From Apis mellifera (lineage: Eukaryota > Arthropoda > Insecta > Hymenoptera > Apidae): a stretch of 64,000 nucleotides of DNA. The position numbers and the translations under genes are program-made. Of the stretch, positions 56,001-64,000 are shown piece by piece. Within the stretch, counting starts at the first letter, position 1. Each line of letters begins with the position of its first letter. The notes under the pieces were generated by a model. That model was not told the origin of the DNA. It saw nothing but the letters and a program-made list of their open reading frames with translations, and did no database searches. The DNA lies in the NCBI RefSeq assembly GCF_003254395.2, contig NC_037647.1:5678876-5742875 (forward strand), in the 5' to 3' direction.

Positions 56001-58908
56001 TTTTTACTTTATGTTTTAGATACAACACCATAAGAAGAAACACGGCGTCAATTTCCATTGTGTAAAATATTAAATAACAATATTACTATAATCGTAAAGA
56101 TAATAATACCTCCAAATTTGTAAGTTGTCCAATATTACTTGCATGAAATTATAAATAATTTCTTAATTCGCATTACACTCGTATTCGATGCTGCGTAATG
56201 CAAAACGAAGCTGAATTATTAAATTATTTAACATTGCTGGCGCGAAATTATAAATAATTAATTAACAAGTGTCCTTCGTATATACATATATATATAGTTA
56301 AATAATCATGATGACTAGTTCTTCTAATAAAATATCTACATACACGTTTAATAAATTTAAAACGATATATAATTATTACCACTACTACTATATATTACTT
56401 TAACTACTTTATAATCGTAAAATTAATTAGAAATTTAGAAAACTCGTTTTAATTTGCAAACAAATTGTTTTATCACTCGCAACACGTGAAATTTCCCAAA
56501 TCTAATTCTAATCGAGAAAGCGAGAAAGCTCTAGCAAGATCAGCTCTCGATTCATCCAAATTCTTCTAAAAAATTCATCCCGATGTTGGAATAACGGAAT
56601 CCAGGTCCGAGAGCTGGTTGTTAATTTATAAGCACCGGTGCAACTACTCCACGTCACCTTCTGTTATCCGAATGACCCTTACGAGCGGTCCGACGATTTA
56701 TTAACACTGTATTGTTAAAGGCTCTCGAAACGTTCACGGGCAGAAAGCTCGGGTTGTTCGCCGGGTAGGGTTCCGTTTGGAAAACTAATAACCATCGAGA
56801 AATCGACTTCTCCGACGAGGAATTATTACGCCGCTCGTTAATCTTCCCCATAAATCTTTCGCGAAATCTGTTATCACCCGCCCAATTCATCTCGAAAGCA
56901 AAGTTTCTTCGTTTATCTAAAATTAATTCTCTTTTTTTGAAATACAATATCTCGCGTGGCCCAATTTCGACATCTTGGACGAGATGTTTTAATCGATCGT
57001 TTTATTTTCTAGATTATTTTCTAAATTATTTTTTAGATTATTTTTATAGTTATTATTTTCTAGGTGGTGTTTCTCAATGCGAAATGCAAGCAGATGTCGA
57101 ATACGATCATTTTTGGATAGCATACGAAGTTTTTCTCATTTTACTTGGTCAATTGTTATGCTGGAGGAGGTGTAAAGATCTTTGAAGGAATGAAATGGGA
57201 TTGGAAAGGAGATACTCTGCAGAATATATTTCGTAACTAACCAAAAGTTGCATCGCTGAAGAAATCAAAAATCAGGAGATCAAACTCGACAAGCAAATTT
57301 GGAGAGTTGAAAGTTGTCGATATACGTGGAGGTTGTACGAACAGGATGGATGGAAATCATTCAGGACGGAGGAAATTGTTACTATTACGAAGTTGCTTTC
57401 GAAAGGGAAATGTCAAATAAGCATTCTTTATTGCAAGAATATATCAAAGGAATATTCATCAAATTTTTTTTTTTTTTAACGACGTACGAAGATAAATTCT
57501 TCGTAAAAGAAACTTCTTCTCCTCTCACAAACATTCGCAGCTATTTATATTTATTTTTTAACGACATGCGAAGATAAATTCCCCCCTGTTCGACTGTGAA
57601 AACTTCCTTTCGTCCAATTCTCGAGCATTTGCGGATATTTATATATCGTTATATCCTCTAATCCTCGCAAGATAAATCACAAATCGAGATTCGAATTTTA
57701 AATTAGATTTTTCGATAAGTTGGAAACTCATTTTACGCCTAATCGACAGTGCGTAACGATATCTAATTTTTTATTCGTGCAACTAATATAGAAATAATAA
57801 ATATACGTGTCTCGATAAAAAGATGGAAAAATATTTCGCATTCGGTCAAATCAGTCGGGGATTAATAAATGCCGGATTGTAATAGATATCTCCTCGAGAG
57901 ATATTAAACGACAAAATTAATTGGCGAGTATATCTTGTCTAAGAAAGTGTTAAAGTGTTGTGAAAGCGTTGTTAAAGATACAGGTAAACACGAAATAATT
58001 TTGAAATAATTTGATCGTTCGAATACGATAATTCATCATATTGGTGGAATAGCAAGACGAGCAATTAGAAAATTTGATAGCTACGAGGGATTTGAGAATC
58101 GATTTTTATCTTTTTCAGAATACAGTGGATATAATGATCGAAATTAGCAGGGATAATTTAGGAGTAACGTGTAATTTTTTCGTTTCTCTTTCATTTGTCT
58201 TTTTTTTTATTACTTTGTATCAATGAAAAGATGAAAGATCTATAAATTTGAAAGGGATTAATTGTTCATAAATCATCGATCAACGATGAAAAGCAATTTA
58301 TTATATAATTGGGAAAGTTTTGTCGGATTTTTATGATGGAAGAGAGAAGTAAAAAAAAGAAAAAGGATATTTTAAAAATGATTAGAGAATAGACATAAAT
58401 GAGATTGTAAGAATTATAATATATAGTTTTTTTCTTTCTCTTTCATCTCTTCAATCGTGCGTCTTTCATTCATCGAAGAAAATGAGGATACGAATAATTT
58501 TATATAATTCATTTTTTAATACACGCGAAATATTATGAAAATGCAAAGGGACGTGTAACGAAACTTGAAATATTTAAAAAAAAAATTGTAATTATTTTAT
58601 GATTTATTTATTTCAAAATTTTCATCCTTCGATTTTTTTTCCAATAATAAATTTCTAATTAAAATATCAAGATATATTTTTTTTTTTTAAACTTTATATA
58701 TATATATTCATAAAAAGTGAAAGAAGATACTAGATAGTACTTCTGTATCCTACTTCTCTTCTATTATAAGTCAGTCTTTTATATCCATGTGTACTCGATG
58801 CGAGTACATAGTTGTAGGGAAGATTACTAGAGATAGAAGTAGAGATTCAAGTATATAATTCTTCTCAAGATTGCATATTTTCTAAGAACAATACAACTAT
58901 ATACGCGG

Positions 58909-58940
<32 letters not shown>

Positions 58941-61900
58941 CTGGATTTAAATATTTTACGAGGATTTTACGTGAGATATTGCCGCAATATAATAAAATGT
59001 CTCATTTACATTAAATTAATCTCTCTTTCCAATTTTTAACTCTTTCCACTTTCATTAAGATACGAGTAATGATTATTATATACGAAGAAATATTCTTTTC
59101 ATTTAAATAAGAAAAGATATAAAAAGTACGAATATATATATATATATATATCCAGTTATTCTTAATTTATCAAACATCAATGAATTACAATTAATTACTT
59201 TCGAAAAATATTTCACGCCTTCTTTCACTCGTTAACAAAAATTTCTCGGTTATTGTACGTCTATAAGATTCAGGTTACGCAGAGATTTAATTTTTCATTT
59301 CGAATCATTCGAATGATAATCGTTGCTAAATTATCTCTCGAATATCTGACGTTATCTCTATATCTGGCGCGAGTAAATCATTTGCATTTGCATTTGCTTC
59401 CACTCTAGTAATAACCGCTCTTATAACAGCGGTGATTTCGTTATCGGATTAATATGCAGTTTGATTAAAAAAGAAGCATTTAAAAAGAGAACGATCGAAG
59501 AGAGATGGAGCGAGGAAAAAGGTAGAGAGAAAGAGAAGGAGAAAGAAAAGAAGAGAAAAAAAAAAAGGAAAACAGGGAGAGAATGAAAGAAGATAGCGGT
59601 GTGAAAGATGACCTTAAAAGAATCTGCGTCGAAAATGAAAAATGCATTGAAACTCTTTCGTCCTCATTTACCTCCGTGCTCCATTACCAGAGCATTTTCT
59701 CTAGTACGCCAGCATGGGGACAAGGAACCACATTTAAGCGGCGAAATATCTTTTTTTCCTTTTTTTTTTTTTATTCCGTGAAAACGGTAGCTTTACGATG
59801 GAAAAAAATGGGACCGCGGGAAATGAGGAAACATCGAAAGCCACCGGAAAAATCTTTAACTGTGCGTTTCAATCATGCGACACAGCGTGCCTTTAATTAT
59901 GGCAAATCTAGGTGAAGATTGTAATTGCGTTTAAGTACAAAAACGGTTGGATATCGGAAGAAAAAACGGGACCAACGTTTATTCGAAGAAGAATTCTTCT
60001 TTTTTTTAAACTATGAAATATTTGGTTCTGATTATTCAAGTTAACAAGTGATGTTCAGAAAATGGAGAAAAATATTGATTTAATATTGAATTATAAAATA
60101 ACTTATATTATCATTTAAAAATTAAACTGGAAATTCTATCCAATATTATTTAAAATACTTCTGATTGAAGATTTATTTTGTCTGGAAGGAATTTCTAAAA
60201 ATTATTTATTCTAGAAAAAACACTATTTTTAAATTTTATTTTCTTGAAAAAGAAAAAAAAATTTAATAATGGAAAATTACCTGGAAAAATTGTAGCTATA
60301 ACTATCTAATTATTGTATTACGTAACAAATATAATAAACATAATAAACGCAAAAATTTACAAACTAACAAATTCATCATTTTTTTCAGATTTATTCGTCT
60401 CTCTAAATTTTAGACTCGGTAAAATAATTGAAGAATAACAAAAATAGGAAATGTTTATTTTTAATAATTTTATAATTCAAAATGGATTTATAATATAAAT
60501 TATTTTATACGGCAATTAAATAAAAACAGAGATAAAATAGAATGGAATGAAATAGAATAAGATAGAAAAAAGAATACACAAGTGTAAAAGGTTAATAAAA
60601 AGGTTAGTAAATGAAAGAATGTATTGAGATAAAAACGTAAATCAAATTAAATTTTTTTGGTTCAAAAATTGATTGAAATAAAGATTATTTTATTTTCTAT
60701 ATTAAATAAAATAAATTAATTTAAAAAAAATTGCAAACAATGGTACAATTTCAAATGACAACATTGGCTCTTGAAAAAAAAGTCGAGTCGACGATCTTTC
60801 TTATTTCGTATTCTATGCCCAAATGATGGTGCACCTTTCCAGAACGAACTTTTCCATCTATTAGACGCGATTCTATTTCGTGGTAATGGGAGAAACGAGC
60901 ACGTAAATTGAACTGTCACACGGAATTAACGTTAACGAGAAAATCGTTCGCAAATCCGTTTTGCGACTTACGTATTTGCAATCTCTTTGCTTTGTCTGTG
61001 CCTCCGGAGTTTTGCCTATGTTCGTTCATGCGTGATAATTTGCGCATACACAAGGTTACTCCCCCGGGATAGGTGTGCTTTGAAACGTTTTAAAAGCGAG
61101 CGCTTCCTAAGGACCGTGCTTCTTTTTTTCCCGACAAAAAGAACACACCGAAACTTGTACGGCATCGCTGGAACACCGTTAACACTTTACGAACGAGAAT
61201 TTTGATTCGACGTTATTCTCGAACGTTACGTAAAAAAGTTTGACAAAAATTTTAGACGTGGTAATTAATCGCAAATCTATAATTGATTCCTTCCTTTTAT
61301 CGATATTTTTACGAGTGCAACGAGAATCGCGATGTAATTATAATGCGATATGATGGAACGATAATTGCACGATTTTTAAAATTCTCTAGAAAATATATAC
61401 ATTAAGAAATCTAGTTTCTAATAAAAACTCGTGTTCTTTTCAATAAAAAAAAAAAAAGATTAATTAGTATGATATGTGACATTAATGATTAAAATTTATG
61501 AAAATCTACACTTCAAAAAACATAATTTTTAATCCAGAATTTGTGATAGTGATAAAAAAGATAGTGATAAACTATTAGTGATTAAAAATTTAGTGAAAAA
61601 TCTTAAGATCCTGACATCTTAAAATCTTAATTTCTGATCAAGAATCTGTGATTGTGACGTGAACCAATAGAAAAGAGCAATTGGTATAATCGTATTACGA
61701 TACATGACATTAACGATTAAAATAGCCAGCAAAGTAGCGAGGACAGGATATTGTGTGATATATAACGTCAGATTCGATTAATGCCGCTCGGTCGCATGGA
61801 AAGAGCGTTGGAGTCTAGTAGGCGGTTGATCGTGTAGTCCTCGAACGAAAGCAAACATTCTTGTCGAGAATGTACGTGTACGTAAGTTGTCGATCGTTAC

Positions 61901-62278
61901 AGCCGCACAGTATAATGCACTCTAAATGAACGCATCGCGGTGCATCGATTGAGCCCTGTAAACCGTTTGACAGGTAGCACACGGTGCTTAATTGGGAAGC
62001 ATTTAAGAGAAATTTCACGAAACAAGTACACTGTGGTCATTACATCGATCGTGATGCGCGTTGCGCGTGACATTTGCCGCTTGTTCGCTGAGAGGGTAAA
62101 AAAATAAAAATTGTCATCGAAACTAGTCGAGAAGAAATTATCCGAGACGATCGATTCGCGATGGTTGCATGTCTAACGTGTTGTTCCTGTTTTCCTCTTT
62201 TTGAATCGAAACGGTACTTACTTGAACCCGGCAGACCATCAAGACGCCCAGCAGTGCGGGCACCAGCATCCCCTTCAT
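22579..62278 (-). CDS. Appl: Amyloid precursor protein-like (APPL), 15 coding exons over 40 kb
   Basis: Exons on the minus strand, GT-AG and in phase: 62278-62222, 40292-40239, 39410-39279, 36636-36510, 33529-33439, 32784-32654, 26417-26189, 25430-25220, 24908-24726, 23946-23875, 23813-23623, 23491-23331, 23249-23032, 22932-22786, 22689-22579. They encode 704 residues, shorter than fly APPL (~887) because the linkers are shorter. Residues 1-19 are a signal peptide. The growth-factor-like half of E1 is ~36-123, with six cysteines at 42, 68, 79, 104, 111 and 122. The copper-binding half is ~124-197 (GPFQSDALLVPEGC, FAMLLPCGI, GVEFVCCPKH). An acidic Asp/Glu tract covers ~210-265. E2 is ~300-500 (MKDWSDLEEKYQ, KLLRALHKDRHH), followed by a charged coiled segment, a transmembrane helix ~635-657 and a cytosolic tail with NPTY inside YENPTY (692-697). 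There is no Kunitz domain. APPL is a neuronal type I membrane protein for synapse growth and axon maintenance; the tail motif is the known docking site for PTB adaptors and the Go region. Confidence 0.97.
23947..24725 (-). other. Appl intron inside the E2 coding region
   Basis: A 779-base AT-rich intron between the exon ending HQQRVQ and the one starting EAVKQRN. Phase 0 on both sides. No embedded gene seen. Confidence 0.8.
27770..28620. other. CpG-rich island in Appl intron 6
   Basis: About 850 bases with many CG dinucleotides and much lower AT content than both flanks. On the minus strand a 141-codon frame (28157-27732) begins MPTQPPRDPDKRIAARIRRR. Its middle is charged, but it ends in a poly-Lys run read from a T-tract, and no family is recognised. 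On the plus strand two overlapping frames (28146-28400 and 28225-28446) are also open, so openness here may only reflect base composition. It could be an enhancer, an alternative promoter or an unannotated exon. Confidence 0.45.
29740..30300. other. CpG-rich patch in Appl intron 6
   Basis: Clusters of CG (for example GCGGCACGCGCGATCG, GTTGCGGTGGCGGAGG) and a (CTC)n stretch near 29955-29972. Open frames exist in several directions at once, which argues composition rather than coding. Candidate regulatory DNA. Confidence 0.4.
31750..32290. repeat. Cluster of diverged CGAGATATCG repeat copies
   Basis: Three blocks share a core of TATCTCGA/CTCGAGATATCG followed by GTAAAGAAAAA.AAGAT: near 31833-31872, 31982-32033 and 32205-32270. 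They are spaced roughly 150-235 bases apart and are degenerate. Related motifs at 2840-3330 suggest a dispersed family. I cannot name it. Confidence 0.4.
33530..36509 (-). other. Appl intron 4
   Basis: A 3.0-kb intron within E1. Near its 3' end (33.53-33.70 kb) is a purine-rich stretch with poly-A and (GA)n tracts, which on the transcribed strand forms a long pyrimidine tract close to the acceptor at 33530. Elsewhere AT-rich, with a (TA)n tract near 33885-33912. No coding frame supported. Confidence 0.7.
33585..33670. repeat. Poly-A and (GA)n tract
   Basis: An A-run of about 17 bases at 33600-33616 and a GAGAGA run at about 33651-33667. Confidence 0.7.
36647..37172. repeat. Tandem array, 3 copies of a ~175-187 bp unit
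   Basis: Each copy starts GAGTAAATATGAATTGAAAT, at 36647, 36822 and 37009. It continues through AAACAAGCATTTAATTAATTC, a CATCTTCTTCAATCAAAA block and a T-rich end. Copies differ by a few substitutions and by a duplicated TTATAAACAG in copies 2 and 3. The array begins 11 bases outside the Appl exon ending at 36636, so the first copy abuts a splice acceptor. Confidence 0.9.
38041..38628. repeat. Tandem array, 3 copies of a ~197-199 bp unit
   Basis: Each copy starts GGAAGAGAA(G/A)TC, at 38041, 38238 and 38437. Each contains TTACTTGCAATTGTT, TTGAAGTTCTTCTCGAAAAA, a CTTTCGTTTTTTAAACGAAA imperfect palindrome and GCAATACTT. Copies are nearly identical, so the duplication is fairly recent. Confidence 0.92.
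40020..40330. other. CpG-rich patch around Appl exon 2
   Basis: The 54-base Appl exon at 40239-40292 lies in a small CG-rich patch that includes GGCGCGCGCGCGCACGCG at about 40008-40023. Apart from the exon no coding frame is supported. It could be a regulatory element. Confidence 0.4.
40995..41050. repeat. (TA)28 microsatellite
   Basis: An uninterrupted TA run of 56 bases in Appl intron 1. Confidence 0.95.
41770..41792. repeat. (CT)n microsatellite
   Basis: About eleven CT units in Appl intron 1. Confidence 0.85.
44220..44560. other. CpG-rich patch in Appl intron 1 with a 106-codon frame
   Basis: The patch has clear CG enrichment and ordinary, non-repetitive codons on the plus strand: a frame without ATG start runs 44227-44547 and has residues such as SDRVVAKRLLTPKG. 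There is no plausible partner exon and no recognised domain. Most likely a regulatory element, with an unannotated exon as the alternative. Confidence 0.3.
51770..52460. other. Strand-asymmetric purine/pyrimidine region in Appl intron 1
   Basis: Alternating long purine (GGAGGAGGAAAAGG, GGGAGAGAGAG) and pyrimidine (CCTCCTCCTCCTCC, TCTCTCTCTTTCTC) tracts. A 218-codon plus-strand frame (51762-52418) covers it but is Ser/Pro/Arg/Phe low-complexity, as such tracts produce by chance. I do not call it a gene. Such tracts can adopt non-B DNA forms. Confidence 0.5.
53340..53880. other. GC-rich island with nested hairpins and a possible terminal exon
   Basis: About 540 bases that stand out sharply from AT-rich flanks. 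On the plus strand ATTTTAG| at 53368-53377 is a good splice acceptor followed by a frame ending in TAG at 53528; it includes SSMAHGQRRIINQG and NTRPGAQPFKAD, which read like ordinary protein. Downstream, 53597-53771 holds several hairpins: CACGCG/CGCGTG at 53616-53631, palindromes at 53597-53604 and 53681-53694, CGGCCAT/ATGGCCG at 53701-53729, and a long bulged stem 53727-53735 plus 53741-53746 with 53757-53771. I recognise no known RNA or protein family. Confidence 0.4.
55328..56097. repeat. Tandem array, 4 copies of a ~177-192 bp unit
   Basis: Each copy starts ATGATGCTCATCAACAAGAA, at 55328, 55505, 55697 and 55884. It continues with AACAACAT(C/T)TCTTTTTCATAA, AAAGTAGAGTAAGAAGTAAA, a TTTTAGGTACAA(C) block and TAAAGTATTAAATAA. 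The fourth copy has an insertion with ACGGCGTCAATTTCC near 56042. It lies in Appl intron 1. Confidence 0.93.
58910..58939. repeat. (TA)n microsatellite
   Basis: About 15 TA units in Appl intron 1. Confidence 0.9.
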
Positions 62279-62480
62279 CTTTCTTCCTTGATTGACTGTT
62301 CGTAAAACTCCCGCACGATGTGTCGTTTGGATTCCTCTCGTAATGATTCCTGGCTTAGCTCGATCTTCTACGAAGAAACGACGATGCACTGACTAACAAA
62401 CGCCAGAAACGTTGCAGAACAAATTGCTATATGCAAGACACCACTCACCCGCCGTATACGAGAGCACAGCGTACTACTGT
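62279..62480 (-). other. Probable 5' UTR of Appl
   Basis: The sequence continues upstream of the start codon without a convincing splice acceptor. An in-frame upstream extension (from about 62389) has no signal-like character, while starting at 62278 gives a clean 19-residue signal peptide, so I treat this stretch as leader. The upper limit is a guess. Confidence 0.4.
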
Positions 62481-62660
62481 GACACTGCTGCTGGGTGGGT
62501 CGCTTTACGAGAAATCAAGATGGAGGTGAAACGCGGCGCCGGTGCCGCTGAAACGATTCGACCAATCAAAAGCTGTCACTAGATGACCGCGCCGGAGGGT
62601 GCGTTCACATGCGCGCAATGGTCAGTCGATAATGTGGCGGGAATATCGTGATTTTAAATG
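62430..62660 (-). promoter_or_regulatory. CpG-rich candidate promoter of Appl
   Basis: A compact patch rich in CG and GC (ACGCGGCGCCGGTGCCGCTG, GACCGCGCCGGAGGGTGCG, ATGCGCGCAATGG), just upstream of the signal-peptide exon and sharply bounded by AT-rich DNA after about 62660. There is no clear TATA box. The location and composition fit a promoter for the broad neuronal gene; exact start site unknown. Confidence 0.45.
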
Positions 62661-64000
62661 ATATACTTCACCGTGCTATGTAATTGTCAACTTTTGACAG
62701 ATTTTCCGGCGGAAATGTTACTTTCAACGAAACATCTGACGGCTATTCTATTCAAACTGCTAGTATTAATCAGTGAAATAGCTTTTATATGAAAAGATAA
62801 TTTAAAAAACATATAAATAAAAATTAAAATTTATATACATATTAAATATAGAAATAATAAAAAGTCTTTATCTAGATTAATTATATAAGTTACATTTAAG
62901 ATAAACAATTCAAATTGTTTATATTTAAATAAATTTTATTTAAATAAATTTACATGTTATAATTTAACGTTTTCATAAAAATATAAAAAAAAATTAAATA
63001 TAAGTGTTATTTATTATTTTTAAATTATTGTTTCGATCAATATGTCAGATTATTTATTTCTTTATTTTTCTCTGTTGAAAATATTACTAAGAATCATTCA
63101 AAAATCATTGGAAAAAAAATAGCAGATAGAATGAAAATTAAAATAACAAATCGAATTATTTACATTATAATGAAGATAACTTTATATGATTATATAATAA
63201 TATTCTAAAATGAAAACATTTAATATTATCTATATAATAATCATTGTTTTAACATATGTAATAAATGTTAATCGAATCGTATGTGATTAACATTCTGAAT
63301 CGAAACACGATTAACAACACATAATTGCATAAATATTCAATTAAATGATAAATTTAATCTATATTTCAAAGGTTTCACGTGTTTGATATAGGCAACCAAA
63401 ATATCCAACATATGTATAGAAAGGCTAATACCAATCGATGACAAAGTTTGGCGCGTGATTCGTCGCAGTCAACTGACACTTTCGAATGTTTCGATTTCCA
63501 ACAAAAAAAAATAAAATAAATCTGGCAGCATATAGTATATATCCATATACGATCGAAAGAAAACATTGTCGATCGAAACGACAATTTATAGATGTACTTG
63601 TCTATCATAGTCACCATTACACACCGGTAATAACAGTATGAATAAAGAAAGAATAATATTTCGCGCTATGACATCATTTACATTCGCCTCTAATACTTAA
63701 CCATGCTGTAATACGTAATCAAGACGAGACAGAGAAAAAGACAGAGGAGACAGAGGAAAGAAGACGAAATCAAACGGTATACAATGCAATATCGTGAGCA
63801 GCATATTATATTAAAAACTTTTTAAGCTTGACAAATTGCCTGAGACTATATCATTGCATCCGCTTACTTTCGGTTCTCATTTTTTTACGGTTTAGAGAAA
63901 CGTACACATATATCTTATCAAAAGTCTCTGAAGCATTTCGTTTTGTTAACAACCGCATACCCTAGTCTGACTTTTCTATTTTTCGTCTAAGCCACCGGAC
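62661..64000. other. AT-rich region upstream of Appl
   Basis: AT-rich to about 63.35 kb, then somewhat more mixed, with a purine-rich stretch near 63720-63770. Open frames such as 63617-63375 (minus) do not look coding. No gene is supported before the window ends. Confidence 0.5.

Larger units (their letters stand above)
40293..62221 (-). other. Appl intron 1 (22 kb)
   Basis: A phase-0 intron of 21.9 kb between the signal-peptide exon and exon 2. Mostly AT-rich. Patches with lower AT and more CpG occur at 41.09-41.30, 44.22-44.56, 51.77-52.46, 53.34-53.88, 56.58-56.92, 59.64-59.92 and 60.78-61.24 kb. It also holds a four-copy tandem array and several microsatellites. No nested gene is clearly supported; the best candidate is at 53.34-53.88 kb. 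Confidence 0.8.

Noticed and set aside
58735..58830. Local inverted repeat around TGTACTCGATGCGAGTACA as a microRNA precursor
   Set aside because: The perfect stem is short (about 8 bp) and the arms do not extend to a 22-base duplex; I recognise no known miRNA.

Overview
The window is animal nuclear DNA from an insect, most likely a bee (Hymenoptera, probably Apis). The evidence is a very AT-rich background broken by small CpG-rich patches, short introns with GT-AG borders in compact genes, one very long neuronal gene with multi-kilobase introns, and exon translations that match insect orthologues closely. There are no operons, no bacterial features, no CRISPR array and no recognisable transposase. 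The organism call is inference; the genes are read directly from spliced exons whose phases all agree.

Layout. 1-113 may hold the 3' tip of a gene that starts outside the window. 114-4452 is AT-rich intergenic DNA. 4453-5462 (minus) is a small cysteine/proline-rich gene with no recognised family. 6254-6786 (plus) is the mitochondrial pyruvate carrier subunit MPC2. It converges on 6954-9648 (minus), the spliceosomal cyclophilin PPWD1 (WD40 plus peptidyl-prolyl isomerase). 11840-13072 (plus) is the N-terminal acetyltransferase NAA50 (Drosophila san). It converges on 13880-17041 (minus), a hormone-sensitive lipase (HSL/LIPE) with a complete catalytic triad and a probable non-coding first exon near 17951.

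From 22579 to 62278 (minus) lies one gene, the insect amyloid precursor protein-like gene Appl. It has 15 coding exons, encodes 704 residues and covers almost 40 kb. The exons encode a signal peptide, the GFLD and copper-binding halves of E1, an acidic linker, E2, a transmembrane helix and the YENPTY tail. Its promoter is probably the CpG-rich patch at 62.4-62.66 kb, and a possible 3' UTR runs below 22578. Appl introns hold three separate tandem arrays with units of about 175-199 bp, several CpG-rich islands, microsatellites and one compact GC-rich patch (53.34-53.88 kb) that looks like a structured RNA and/or an unannotated exon.

The genes do not form one pathway. MPC2 (pyruvate entry into mitochondria) and HSL (neutral lipid mobilisation) are metabolic, PPWD1 and NAA50 are housekeeping factors, and Appl is a neuronal adhesion/signalling receptor. 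I did not find a clear new biological system. The best unexplained objects are the 53.3-53.9 kb island, the Cys/Pro-rich gene and the three tandem arrays with near-nucleosomal period.
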